From positions 1 to 41,032 of the forward strand of contig NZ_FZOW01000033.1 in NCBI RefSeq assembly GCF_900188125.1: a stretch of DNA of 41,032 nucleotides. Direction: 5' to 3'. Below the pieces are notes generated by a model. That model saw nothing but the letters and a program-made list of their open reading frames with translations. It had not been told where the DNA came from and did not search any database. The number at the start of each line of letters is the position of its first letter. Positions within the stretch are counted from its first letter, which is position 1. Origin of the DNA: Rhodococcoides kyotonense. GTDB lineage: Bacteria; Actinomycetota; Actinomycetes; Mycobacteriales; Mycobacteriaceae. A program made the position numbers and the translations under genes. Positions 1 to 8,429 of the stretch are shown piece after piece.

Positions 1-1399
1 CGTTGGGGTACAGGGCTGCGGCGACTGCGGGGTTGGCGGCGATGGCGTTCTCCAGTGCGGCGATGAGACTGTAGGAGCCGCGGTAGGTCCCACCCTCGCT
101 CTGGCCCTCAGCCTTACTCTGAACTTCACTGCTCGCCTGTGTCGAAAGCGTCTCGGCTGCAGCTAGTTTCGGGACTCCGAGGCCCCGGCGACGTCGGCCG
201 CGTCCGAGCGGATGGAAGGTCATATGGTTCCCGGTGCTGGGGTGTCCCGTGGTGACGGGACCGTCGCCCTCGCGATCCGCGCCCTGGCCCTTACTTCCCT
301 CGCCCTCGCCCCGACTTCCTGCGCCGTCGCCTTCTGTTTCGCTCTCGGCGTCGTCGCCGGATTCATCTTTTCCGGACTCGTCGTTGCCTGCAGAGTCATC
401 CGGGGCGGCGGCTGGGGTGTCGTGGTCTGGGGTGATGCCGAGTTCGTCGGCGATGTTGCGTGCTTCGGTGATGACGATCTGCCAGTCACTGTTGGCGGCG
501 AGTTCGCGGGCGTACGCGGCGTCGATCAGGCCGTGCCCGGCCAGAAACGCGGGAAGATCGCTCAGGCCGGCGAGGGTGGCCAGGTCGATGGTGATCGAGG
601 TGAGCGGCACCCGACGATCGGGCAGTTCCCGCTTCGCGGTGCACGGGTGGTCTTCGTCGACCTCACAGGTGCACGCCAGATATTGTTCGCGCTGCATGCA
701 CGCGATATAGGCGGCAGCGAGGCGTTGACTGCGGGTACGGGGGTCACGCGGGCAGAGTGTGGCCGCCATTTCGCTGATGGACTGCCAGCACGCGGCGGCG
801 TCGGCGGCTTCCAGGTTCGCTTCGATGGTGGCGATCAAGTCTTTGTCGCGGTAGCGGACTCCGGTGAGCTTCTTGAGGTCTTCACGGGCGTCGGCGACTT
901 CGTCGGGTGCGGTGCGTTGAATGATGGCGGCGATCTCGGTGGCAAGCGGTCCCGGGGACAGGCGACGGGCAGCGGCGAGCACTTCGGCTTCGATACGCCC
1001 GGCAGCGCCGAGCGAGACCGATCCGGTGACGCGGTAGATGGCGCGGACGCGGGCGAGGTCGAGTTCCCCGGCCTCGAATGCTGCTTTGATCGCGGGCAGC
1101 CGCAAACGGAGGTCCATACCGATCTCGGCGAACGTGTCCGCCACCGTCTTCGAGCAGCCGAGGGCCTTCGCGGTTTCGGAGGCGGCATAGTTCCCGGCGT
1201 CGGTGATCAGATCCCCGATCTGGATGGTCTGGTGGATGCAGGAGTCCCAGATCTGGGCTGCGAGAGCGACTTTCCGTGCGCACGCCTGGTTCTCGCGGAC
1301 CGCGTTCTCGGACAGCTCGGCCAGCAGGGCGGTGTCGATGACCGGCTTCTTCTGCGGACCGACATACTTGGCGAATGCGCTGCGTTGCTGGAACGCCAT
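1..1399 (-). CDS. DUF222-family (HNH endonuclease-associated) protein, C-terminus off the window
   Basis: An uninterrupted reading frame of at least 466 codons runs leftward from an ATG at 1399 and leaves the window still open. The N-terminal ~300 residues have the look of the DUF222 (13E12-repeat) family: an opening segment MAFQQRSAFAKYVG, a helical stretch with ALGCSKTVADTFAEIG, then RVRAIYRVTGSVS and CPRDPRTRSQRLAAAYIACM. In this family DUF222 is usually followed by an HNH nuclease domain, which would lie beyond position 1 if present. Residues ~310-370 form a low-complexity acidic, Gly/Ser/Glu-rich linker, followed by a short basic patch (GRGRRRRG). Many copies per genome are usual in Rhodococcus and Mycobacterium; the biological role is not settled. 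The 240 bases upstream (1400-1639) show no convincing gene. The family call is from memory of its motifs. Confidence 0.8.
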   Translation of the reverse strand, partial: MAFQQRSAFAKYVGPQKKPVIDTALLAELSENAVRENQACARKVALAAQIWDSCIHQTIQIGDLITDAGNYAASETAKALGCSKTVADTFAEIGMDLRLRLPAIKAAFEAGELDLARVRAIYRVTGSVSLGAAGRIEAEVLAAARRLSPGPLATEIAAIIQRTAPDEVADAREDLKKLTGVRYRDKDLIATIEANLEAADAAACWQSISEMAATLCPRDPRTRSQRLAAAYIACMQREQYLACTCEVDEDHPCTAKRELPDRRVPLTSITIDLATLAGLSDLPAFLAGHGLIDAAYARELAANSDWQIVITEARNIADELGITPDHDTPAAAPDDSAGNDESGKDESGDDAESETEGDGAGSRGEGEGSKGQGADREGDGPVTTGHPSTGNHMTFHPLGRGRRRRGLGVPKLAAAETLSTQASSEVQSKAEGQSEGGTYRGSYSLIAALENAIAANPAVAAALYPN

Positions 1400-1639
1400 G
1401 GATTCAAGCCCCCCGACTCGATTCGAACGTACTTTCGATTGTATCGGATCGGTTCGGATCGGGCAACAGTTAATCCATTGCAGCGCACTGGTTTACGGAT
1501 CTCGGCGCTTTATCACATGCCACCGACAGAAAACGGACTGTGCAGTCGAGCGAACCGGAGGGTTGTGCAGATATCACTCGACCGAAGATCACCGCGGCCG
1601 CGACGATCACCTGACCAACCGTCATCCCGAGGACGACCA

Positions 1640-2037
1640 TCACCGTGCTGCGTCGGCACCGATCTGCTGGACGAGGTGGAAGCTCTCGAGCACGACAAGG
1701 GTGTCGTCGTCGACGGTGAAGTCGGGATCGCCCATCTCGGAGCGCATTCGAGTCGAGTGCCACAACTACTCGTGATCCTGCCTCGACGGTCGAGTGTCCC
1801 TCACTCGGCGATGGCGTGCGTCAGCGGTACATCCCGCAGTGCCGCGACCTCGACGCAGGCGATCTCGATGACCCCGACAACGAACCCGTCCGAATCAACC
1901 ACCGCTTGCCGCGTGCCGACGACCGGCGCAGTCTCACCCGCGACAAGAAGGCCCGTCGTCGAGGTCTCGGCACCGGAAAGTGCGACGACAAACAAATCGA
2001 GCAGCGAGCCAGAACAAGCGGACTCGGCAGTCAGGAG
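1640..2037 (-). pseudogene. Decayed ASCH-domain protein gene
   Basis: Three frames on the minus strand together spell an ASCH-domain protein. The first (2037-1801) reads GAETSTTGLLV, then VVGTRQAVVDSDGFVVGVIE and HAIAE before a TGA at 1801-1803. After an apparent 2-base loss the next frame gives EGHSTVEA. A third frame, with an in-frame TAG at 1766-1768, gives LWHSTRMRSEMGDPDFTV followed by DDDTLVVLESFHLV and stops at 1640-1642. Intact relatives read continuously through TTGLLV, VVGTRQAVIDSDG, EGEGH, FWHS and GDPDFTVDDDT. The segment between TTGLLV and PVVG is also shorter than usual. ASCH domains have a PUA-like fold associated with RNA or nucleoside-related functions. The 5' end merges into the 3' end of the next gene upstream, so the original start is lost. 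Confidence 0.75.
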
Positions 2038-2039
2038 GC

Positions 2040-3107
2040 TTAGACCTCCACGTCCACCCACACGAGGCGGTGGTCCGATGGGTGCTCGACGCCGGCAGGC
2101 CAGTGCACCCCGGAACCCGTCACGGTCAAATCGGACGAAGGCAGCGCATAGTCGACGCGCAGGTTGCCGGGGTTCGGATCCGCGAAATCGGCAGTGTCCG
2201 TATCATTCTCGGGAGAACTCGGACTCGGATCCTGCACGCTGGGATTGTCCAGGAGCTGCCCGATCGAGCCCGGAACGGAATCGCCGTCGACCGGGTCGCT
2301 GTTCTGGTCTCCCAGCACGACGAAAGACGCGCCCGACTCCAAACCGCCACGAGTCCCGTTGTCGTCGTAGAGATAGTTCTCACCGGAGATGTAATCGGCC
2401 GTCAACCTGATCTCGTCGTGGTTGCGCTTCCCGTTGCGATCCTCCGGTCCGTCGAACGATGGGGGAGTGGGGTGTGACGCCAGTATGTGCACCGTCCGAC
2501 CGTCGACGTCCACCGGCACGTCCCAGTGCGACTTGCTGGACAACCGCAACGCGTCGGCGTTCGATCCGTAATAGTCCCGTGGGAGAAGCGATTCCGGCAT
2601 ATCCTTCCACAGGAAGTTCTGGAACGTCCGCACAGCCGAGGTGTCGATCGGATACTTCGACAGCACCAGCATCCCGTACTGACCGGGAAACTGGCCGAAC
2701 CCGTACGCATCTCCGGGGCCGCCCACGGATCCGTCGGAGTCCAGATCCAGTCCGGAATCCACCCCCGTGTTCACCGGGGCGGTGAACGAGTAGGGGTAGT
2801 CGCCGCCGAGATAGTTCTCGCGGAACGCATCGACGACGTCCTGGTCCGAGTAGTCGAACTCGTTGATCAGCAGAACGTCCGGGGTGTTCTCGGCAATGAC
2901 GTCGGCGACAGCCCGTGCCTGCGCGTCCTCCCCGTTCAGATCTGTTGCCAGCTGGCGCTCTTCGCCTCTGTTGAGGCTCGCGTTGTAGGTCGCCAGCCGC
3001 ACGGTCGACGGTCCGTTCTGGGCGTCGGGGGAGGACTCGGCCGACGAGCATCCCGCAAGCACTCCAGCGGTAACGGCGACTGCGACAAATCCGGCAACAG
3101 GCTTCAT
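2040..3107 (-). CDS. Exported endonuclease/exonuclease/phosphatase-family lipoprotein
   Basis: The 355-residue product begins with a lipoprotein signal: MKPVAGFVAVAVTAG then the lipobox VLAGC, with Cys20 as the predicted lipidated residue, followed by a Ser-rich linker. The mature part has the fold's usual landmarks: ATYNASLNRG near the start, a metal-binding acidic site in INEFDYS, a GDQNSDP motif and a final HPSDHRLVWVDV in which the last Asp-His pair is catalytic in this superfamily. Predicted location is the outer face of the membrane; the substrate (nucleic acid, phosphodiester or phospholipid head group) cannot be told from sequence. ATG 3107 is preferred over an in-frame GTG at 3125 because it gives a clean signal peptide and because a TACGGT -10-like hexamer (3115-3120) lies 7 bases before it, suggesting a leaderless transcript. 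Confidence 0.82.
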   Translation of the reverse strand: MKPVAGFVAVAVTAGVLAGCSSAESSPDAQNGPSTVRLATYNASLNRGEERQLATDLNGEDAQARAVADVIAENTPDVLLINEFDYSDQDVVDAFRENYLGGDYPYSFTAPVNTGVDSGLDLDSDGSVGGPGDAYGFGQFPGQYGMLVLSKYPIDTSAVRTFQNFLWKDMPESLLPRDYYGSNADALRLSSKSHWDVPVDVDGRTVHILASHPTPPSFDGPEDRNGKRNHDEIRLTADYISGENYLYDDNGTRGGLESGASFVVLGDQNSDPVDGDSVPGSIGQLLDNPSVQDPSPSSPENDTDTADFADPNPGNLRVDYALPSSDLTVTGSGVHWPAGVEHPSDHRLVWVDVEV

Positions 3108-3150
3108 GCGGAGCACCGTAGACACCCGACTTGAACGGCACGTGAATTAA

Positions 3151-3166
3151 CAAGCAGGCGTGCTTG
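3151..3166. promoter_or_regulatory. Palindrome CAAGCA-N4-TGCTTG, candidate TetR operator
   Basis: A perfect 6-base inverted repeat with a 4-base centre lies between the divergent lipoprotein and catabolic operon, 33 bases before the first operon start. Size and symmetry suit a TetR-family dimer, and the operon ends in a TetR gene, so autoregulation is a natural inference. A run of T follows the right arm, but no gene is transcribed into it from the left, which argues against a terminator. Confidence 0.45.
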
Positions 3167-3198
3167 CTTTTTTACGGACCCGCTGGAATGCTGTGCAC

Positions 3199-3996
3199 AT
3201 GGCCGACCTCGACTCGATCGTCGATGACCTCCGCGCGGAAGGCGACGCGCTGGACGCGCTCGTCGAAGACCTGAAACAAGAACAATGGTCGACGCCCACC
3301 CCCGCCGTCGGATGGACCATCGCCCACCAGATCGGCCACCTCTCGTGGACCGACAACGTCGCCGAACGGACGACGTCGGGAGCAGCGGGCGACGCCGATG
3401 CCGCCGCCGAATTCGACGTGATCCTGAAGCAGGCGTGGTCCGACCCCATGGGATTCGTAGACGCCGCCGCCGACGAGGAAGCCACGAGGCCCGATCTCCT
3501 GACGAGCTGGCGGACCCGCAGGCGTGCCATGACCAACGCACTCGCGAAAGTCCCTGCAGGCACTAAGATTCCATGGTTCGGACCGCCCATGAGCGCGGCA
3601 TCGATGGCAACCGCACGCCTCATGGAGACGTGGGCACACGGACAGGACGTCGCCGACGCTCTCGGTATCGTTCGTGAACCGACCGACCGCATCAGAGGCG
3701 TCGCGCACATCGGAGTTCGTACCCGTGACTTCGCGTACGCCGTCAATCAGCAGACTCCGCCGGCCGAGCAGTTTCGGATCGAGCTCACTTCCCCCTTGGG
3801 TGAGCTCTGGACCTGGGGACCGGACGACGCGTCCCAACGTGTCACGGGATCCGCGGCGGACTTCTGTCTCCTGGTGACCCAACGCGCGCACCGCAGCGAC
3901 CTCGACGTTCACGCCGTGGGTCCCGACGCGCAGCACTGGCTCACCATCGCTCAGGCCTTCGCCGGGCCTCCAGGATCAGGACGTGACAAACGATGA
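3199..3996 (+). CDS. TIGR03084-type (DinB/mycothiol-dependent fold) metal-binding protein
   Basis: A 265-residue protein starting at ATG 3199 (MADLDSIVDDLRAEGDAL). It resembles the TIGR03084 family, related to mycothiol-dependent maleylpyruvate isomerase and the DinB four-helix fold. Candidate metal ligands are the histidines in GWTIAHQIGHLSWTD (about residues 40-55) and in WAHGQDV (about residue 145). The C-terminal third (ELTSPLGELWTWGPDDA) is the family's smaller accessory domain. It is the first gene of the operon and overlaps the next gene by the ATGA at 3993-3996, so it is almost certainly co-translated with the AtuA-like protein. The function is unproved. The context suggests a role in handling an intermediate or thiol adduct of the acyl-CoA pathway. 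Confidence 0.75.
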   Translation: MADLDSIVDDLRAEGDALDALVEDLKQEQWSTPTPAVGWTIAHQIGHLSWTDNVAERTTSGAAGDADAAAEFDVILKQAWSDPMGFVDAAADEEATRPDLLTSWRTRRRAMTNALAKVPAGTKIPWFGPPMSAASMATARLMETWAHGQDVADALGIVREPTDRIRGVAHIGVRTRDFAYAVNQQTPPAEQFRIELTSPLGELWTWGPDDASQRVTGSAADFCLLVTQRAHRSDLDVHAVGPDAQHWLTIAQAFAGPPGSGRDKR

Positions 3997-5684
3997 CTGT
4001 GAAGATCGGCAACTGTTCCGGCTTCTACGGAGATCGACTCTCCGCGATGCGAGAGATGCTCGAAGGCGGTGAACTCGACTACCTCACAGGCGATTACCTC
4101 GCCGAGCTGACCATGCTGATCCTCGGCCGGGACCGGATGAAGGACGCCACTCGTGGCTACGCGAAAACCTTTCTGCGACAAGCGGAGGACTGTCTCGGGC
4201 TTGCACTGGACAAGGGCGTCAAGATCGTCGCCAACGCGGGCGGGCTCAACCCCAAGGGCCTCGTCGACGCACTCGACAAGCTCGGCTTCGGCGCCGAGAT
4301 CGCCTACGTCGACGGCGACGACCTGCTGCCTCGCGCACAGGAACTCGGCCTCGGCTCCCCGCTGACGGCCAATGCGTATCTCGGTGCGTGGGGCATCGTC
4401 GAATGCTTGAAATCCGGCGCCGACGTCGTCGTCACCGGGCGCGTCACCGATGCATCGGTCATCGTCGGGCCCGCGGCTCACCACTTCGGTTGGACCCGAA
4501 CGGATTACGACGCGTTGGCCGGGGCTGTCGTAGCAGGTCACGTCATCGAATGCGGAACTCAGGCCACCGGCGGCAACTACTCCTTCTTCACCGAAATCGC
4601 CGACATGTCCCGCCCCGGCTTCCCGATCGCAGAAATCGAGTCCGACGGTTCCGCGGTCATCACCAAGCACGAGAAGACCGGCGGCGCAGTCAGTGTCGGA
4701 ACTGTCACGGCTCAGCTTCTGTACGAGATCACCGGCGGGCGCTACGCGAATCCCGATGTCACGGCCCGTATCGACACCGCCGTTCTCGAGCAGGAATCGA
4801 GCGATCGAGTGAGAATCTCGAATGTCAGAGGCGAAGCCCCACCTCCGACGCTCAAAGTCTCGCTCAATTCCCTCGGCGGGTTCCGCAACGAATTCACACT
4901 GGTCCTCACCGGCCTCGATATCGACGCCAAAGCCGAACTGGCGCGCAGTCAGTTCGAATCCTGGCTACCCACAAGGCCGACGCAGCTCGACTGGACCTTG
5001 GTCCGCACCGACAAGCCGGACGCTCCGACCGAGGAGACCGCAAGCGCGTTGCTCAGGTGTGTCGCGCGCGACAGCGATCCTAACGCCGTCGGACGTCAGT
5101 TCTCCTCGGTTGCAGTGGAACTCGCGCTCGCCAGTTACCCCGGATTCTCGCTCACGGCACCGCCGTCGAACGGTGCGCCGTACGGCGTGTTCACAGCCGG
5201 CTACGTGCCCGTCGCAGAGGTGCCGCACACGGCCGTGTTTCCGGACGGCACGCGGAAGGAGATTCCTCACGCCGCGGAGACTGTCGCGCTCGAACCGCTC
5301 GACACTCCAGAACTCCCAGCAGAACGTCCACAAGAACCCACCATCCGTGCCCCACTCGGCACCATAGCGGCAGCGCGCAGCGGGGACAAAGGTGGCAATG
5401 CCAATGTCGGCGTCTGGGTCCGCAGCGACGATGAATTCGCATGGCTTGTAAACACATTGACCGTGGCGACGCTGAAAGAACTTCTGCCGGAAGCCAGAGA
5501 CCTCACCGTCACCAGGCACGTTCTCCCTAACTTGAAAGCCGTCAACTTCGTCATCGAGGGGATCCTCGGTGAAGGCGTTGCGTCGCAGGCACGCTTCGAC
5601 CCACAGGCCAAGGGGCTCGGCGAATGGCTCAGGTCCCGACACCTCGACATCCCCGAAACTCTTGTATTCCAAGGACATATATGA
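3993..5684 (+). CDS. AtuA-like protein (DUF1446 plus C-terminal AtuA domain)
   Basis: A 563-residue protein with two parts. The DUF1446 domain covers about residues 1-440 (IGNCSGFYGDRLSAMREML, LTGDYLAELTM, IVANAGGLNPKG, VVTGRVTDASVIVGPAAHHFGW, ECGTQATGGNYSFF). A smaller C-terminal domain of about 100 residues has the hallmark AAARSGDKGGNANVGVWVRS. The full architecture is that of AtuA from acyclic terpene degradation in Pseudomonas, where it is required for growth on citronellol or geraniol but has no clearly established reaction; an acetate-releasing lyase step has been proposed. It overlaps its neighbours on both sides by 4 bases (ATGA). From memory, M. tuberculosis Rv0976c is the corresponding gene in the syntenic accA2/accD2 locus. 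Confidence 0.85.
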   Translation: MTVKIGNCSGFYGDRLSAMREMLEGGELDYLTGDYLAELTMLILGRDRMKDATRGYAKTFLRQAEDCLGLALDKGVKIVANAGGLNPKGLVDALDKLGFGAEIAYVDGDDLLPRAQELGLGSPLTANAYLGAWGIVECLKSGADVVVTGRVTDASVIVGPAAHHFGWTRTDYDALAGAVVAGHVIECGTQATGGNYSFFTEIADMSRPGFPIAEIESDGSAVITKHEKTGGAVSVGTVTAQLLYEITGGRYANPDVTARIDTAVLEQESSDRVRISNVRGEAPPPTLKVSLNSLGGFRNEFTLVLTGLDIDAKAELARSQFESWLPTRPTQLDWTLVRTDKPDAPTEETASALLRCVARDSDPNAVGRQFSSVAVELALASYPGFSLTAPPSNGAPYGVFTAGYVPVAEVPHTAVFPDGTRKEIPHAAETVALEPLDTPELPAERPQEPTIRAPLGTIAAARSGDKGGNANVGVWVRSDDEFAWLVNTLTVATLKELLPEARDLTVTRHVLPNLKAVNFVIEGILGEGVASQARFDPQAKGLGEWLRSRHLDIPETLVFQGHI

Positions 5685-6829
5685 GCATCTGGAACACCCC
5701 CGAACGGCAACAACTTCGGAAGACCGTGCGAGGCTTCGTCGAACAGGACATCCTGCCGCACCTGAACCAGTGGGAAACCGACGGCGAAATTCCACGCGAA
5801 CTCCACACGAAGGCCGCAGCCCTCGGCTTGCTCGGTGCCGGGTTCCCCGAGGAGGTCGGAGGTGACGGCGGGGACCTCGCCGACGCGGTCGTCATCTGCG
5901 AGGAAATGCATCAGGCCGGTGCGTCGGGTGGGTTGTTCGCGTCACTGTTCACGAGCGGAATCGCGTTGCCGCACTTGGTCGCAGCACGGAACGACGAGCA
6001 GATCGACAAATGGGTCCGTCCGACCCTCGCAGGCGAGAAGATCGGCTCACTTGCCATTACCGAACCCGGTGGTGGCTCCGACGTCGGGCACCTGCGTACC
6101 AAGGCAGTCAGGGACGGAGAACACTACGTCGTCAACGGCGCGAAGACCTACATCACGTCAGGCTGCCGTGCGGACTTCGTCGTCACCGCAGTGCGTACCG
6201 GCGGCGACGGCGCAGCGGGTGTCTCGCTTCTCGTCGTCGAAAAAGGCACCGAAGGCTTCGAGGTGACGCACAAGCTCGACAAGATGGGCTGGCGCGCGTC
6301 GGACACCGCGGAGCTGTCGTTCACCGACGCACGAGTGCACGTGAAGAACCTCGTCGGGCCCGAGAATTCAGGATTCGCGCAGATCGCACAGGCCTTTCTG
6401 ACCGAACGGATCGCCCTCGCCGCGCAGGCTTACGCCAGTGCGCAGCGGTGTCTCGATCTCACGCTGCAGTGGGTGCGCGATCGCGAGACATTCGGAAAGC
6501 CCTTGATCAAGAGGCAGTCCGTTCAGAACACCGTCACCGAGATGGCCCGCAAGATCGATATCGCGCGTGTCTACACGCGATACGTCGTCGAGCAATCTCT
6601 CGAGACCGAGAACGACTTGATCGCCGAGGTCTGCTTCGCCAAGAACACCGCTGTGGACACAGGGGAGTGGGTGGCGAACCAAGCAGTGCAACTGTTCGGG
6701 GGCCTCGGCTACATGCGCGAGAGCGAAGTCGAACGTCAGTACCGCGACATGCGCATTCTCGGCATCGGCGGCGGAACGACCGAGATCCTGACCGGACTCG
6801 CAGCAAAACGATTGGGGTATCAGGCATGA
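5681..6829 (+). CDS. Acyl-CoA dehydrogenase, AtuD/FadE13-like
   Basis: A 382-residue flavoprotein of normal family length, starting at ATG 5681 inside the previous stop (ATGA). Landmarks are LAITEPGGGSDVGHLRT (FAD/acyl-CoA loop), GAKTYITSG, RETFGKPL and VQLFGGLGYMRESEVERQYRDM. The usual catalytic glutamate of medium-chain enzymes is absent: the C-terminal motif reads GIGGGTTEI where those enzymes have IYEGTNEI. A glutamate is instead present at residue 242 (FLTERIALA), the position used by isovaleryl-CoA and long-chain dehydrogenases. That placement suits a branched substrate such as citronellyl-CoA, though this is inference. It probably introduces the alpha,beta double bond ahead of the carboxylase encoded next. 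Confidence 0.9.
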   Translation: MSIWNTPERQQLRKTVRGFVEQDILPHLNQWETDGEIPRELHTKAAALGLLGAGFPEEVGGDGGDLADAVVICEEMHQAGASGGLFASLFTSGIALPHLVAARNDEQIDKWVRPTLAGEKIGSLAITEPGGGSDVGHLRTKAVRDGEHYVVNGAKTYITSGCRADFVVTAVRTGGDGAAGVSLLVVEKGTEGFEVTHKLDKMGWRASDTAELSFTDARVHVKNLVGPENSGFAQIAQAFLTERIALAAQAYASAQRCLDLTLQWVRDRETFGKPLIKRQSVQNTVTEMARKIDIARVYTRYVVEQSLETENDLIAEVCFAKNTAVDTGEWVANQAVQLFGGLGYMRESEVERQYRDMRILGIGGGTTEILTGLAAKRLGYQA

Positions 6830-8424
6830 GCGTCCTGAAGTCCACCTTGGACACCGCATCGGAGCAATTCACCGGCGCGTCCGAGGCGATGAACACGAAA
6901 CTCGCCGAGATCGACGGGGAGCACGCCAAAGCGCTGCTCGGCGGCGGCGAGAAGTACGTCGAACGGCATAAAAAACGCGGCAAGCTCCTGGCCCGTGAAC
7001 GCATCGAGCTGTTGATCGATGAGGATTCCGCTTTCCTCGAGCTGTGCCCGTTGGCAGCGTGGGGGAGCGAGTTCCCGGTCGGGGCAAGCACGGTCATGGG
7101 CATCGGCGTCGTCAGTGGCGTCGAATGCCTCATCGTCGCCAACGACCCGACCGTGCGCGGCGGCGCCAGCAATCCATGGACCCTGAAGAAAGGGTTCCGC
7201 GCCAACGACATTGCCACCCAGAACCGGCTTCCGGTCATCTCGCTCGTCGAGTCCGGTGGCGCGGACCTGCCGACTCAGAAGGAAGTCTTCATTCCTGGCG
7301 GCCGAATGTTCCGTGACCTGACTCAGTTGTCCGCCAAGGGAATTCCGACGATCGCACTCGTCTTCGGTAACTCGACGGCCGGCGGTGCCTACATCCCCGG
7401 CATGTCCGACCATGTCGTCATGGTCAAGGAACGATCCAAGGTATTCCTCGCCGGCCCGCCGCTCGTGAAGATGGCCACCGGCGAAGACTCCGACGACGAG
7501 TCGCTCGGTGGTGCCGAGATGCACGCCCGAACGTCCGGTCTCGCAGACTACTTCGCCGTCGACGAACAGGACGCGATCCGCATCGGCCGCAGCATCGTCA
7601 AGCGACTCAACTGGAAGAAAAAAGGACCCGAACCGCGCGCCGACGTCATCGAACCGCTCGCCGACCCGGAGGATCTGCTCGGGATCGTCCCGACGGACCT
7701 GAAGATCCCGTTCGATCCGCACGAGGTCATTGCCCGAATCGTCGACGGCTCCGACTTCGACGAGTTCAAGCCCATGTACGGATCGTCGCTCGTCACCGGC
7801 TGGGCCGAACTGCACGGCTATCCGATCGGGATTCTCGCCAATGCGCGCGGCGTGCTGTTCAGTGAGGAATCGCAGAAGGCGACTCAGTTCATCCAACTCG
7901 CGAACCGTTCGAACACTCCACTGTTGTTCCTGCACAACACCACTGGCTACATTGTCGGCAAGGAATACGAGGAAGGGGGGATGATCAAGCACGGTTCGAT
8001 GATGATCAACGCAGTCTCCAACTCGACTGTTCCGCACATCTCGATCCTGCTGGGCGCGTCGTACGGCGCGGGGCATTACGGCATGTGCGGCCGCGCCTTC
8101 GACCCACGGTTCCTGTTCGCGTGGCCGTCGAGCAAATCCGCCGTCATGGGCGGTGCCCAGCTGGCGGGTGTCATCTCCATCGTCGGACGCGCCGCCGCCG
8201 AGGCGCGCGGGCAGGCATTCGACGAGGAAGCCGACGCCGGACTCCGCGCGATGATCGAGAACCAGATCGAAGCGGAGTCGCTGCCGATGTTCCTCTCCGG
8301 GCGCCTGTACGACGACGGCGTCATCGACCCCCGAGACACCCGCACGGTGGTGGGAATGTGCCTGTCGGCCATTGCCTCTGCCCCGATCGAAGGCACCGAT
8401 ACGTTCGGTGTCTTCCGGATGTGA
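6826..8424 (+). CDS. Acyl-CoA carboxylase beta subunit (carboxyltransferase), geranyl-CoA carboxylase type
   Basis: A 532-residue carboxyltransferase with N and C crotonase-like halves. Oxyanion-hole regions are NSTAGGAYIPGMSDHV and GASYGAGHYGMCGRAF; the C-terminal half also has PLLFLHNTTGYIVGKEYE. The protein belongs to the MCC/GCC lineage (gamma-carbon carboxylation) rather than propionyl-CoA carboxylase. In MCC beta the segment HFGRIFYN carries the phenylalanine reported to block large substrates. Here the matching segment is PGGRMFRD, with glycine at residue 158 (codon 7297-7299), as in geranyl-CoA carboxylase. The subunit pairs with the biotin-bearing alpha subunit encoded 5 bases downstream. 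Start ATG 6826 overlaps the previous stop. The specific substrate remains inferred. Confidence 0.9.
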   Translation: MSVLKSTLDTASEQFTGASEAMNTKLAEIDGEHAKALLGGGEKYVERHKKRGKLLARERIELLIDEDSAFLELCPLAAWGSEFPVGASTVMGIGVVSGVECLIVANDPTVRGGASNPWTLKKGFRANDIATQNRLPVISLVESGGADLPTQKEVFIPGGRMFRDLTQLSAKGIPTIALVFGNSTAGGAYIPGMSDHVVMVKERSKVFLAGPPLVKMATGEDSDDESLGGAEMHARTSGLADYFAVDEQDAIRIGRSIVKRLNWKKKGPEPRADVIEPLADPEDLLGIVPTDLKIPFDPHEVIARIVDGSDFDEFKPMYGSSLVTGWAELHGYPIGILANARGVLFSEESQKATQFIQLANRSNTPLLFLHNTTGYIVGKEYEEGGMIKHGSMMINAVSNSTVPHISILLGASYGAGHYGMCGRAFDPRFLFAWPSSKSAVMGGAQLAGVISIVGRAAAEARGQAFDEEADAGLRAMIENQIEAESLPMFLSGRLYDDGVIDPRDTRTVVGMCLSAIASAPIEGTDTFGVFRM

Positions 8425-8429
8425 CGCGC

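Noticed and set aside
1470..1646. A minus-strand frame with a hydrophobic segment (MVVLGMTVGQVIVAAAVIF)
   Set aside because: It could be a small membrane protein, but the start is unsupported, the tail is unlike a normal protein, and it lies beside a decaying gene.
212..2410. A long plus-strand open frame over the first 2.4 kb
   Set aside because: It runs opposite to a clear DUF222 gene, the ASCH remnant and the nuclease-fold lipoprotein gene, and its translation has no recognisable domain; it is a GC-rich shadow.
3151..3174. Stem plus T-run looking like an intrinsic terminator
   Set aside because: Both flanking genes are transcribed away from it, so there is nothing to terminate; an operator is more likely.
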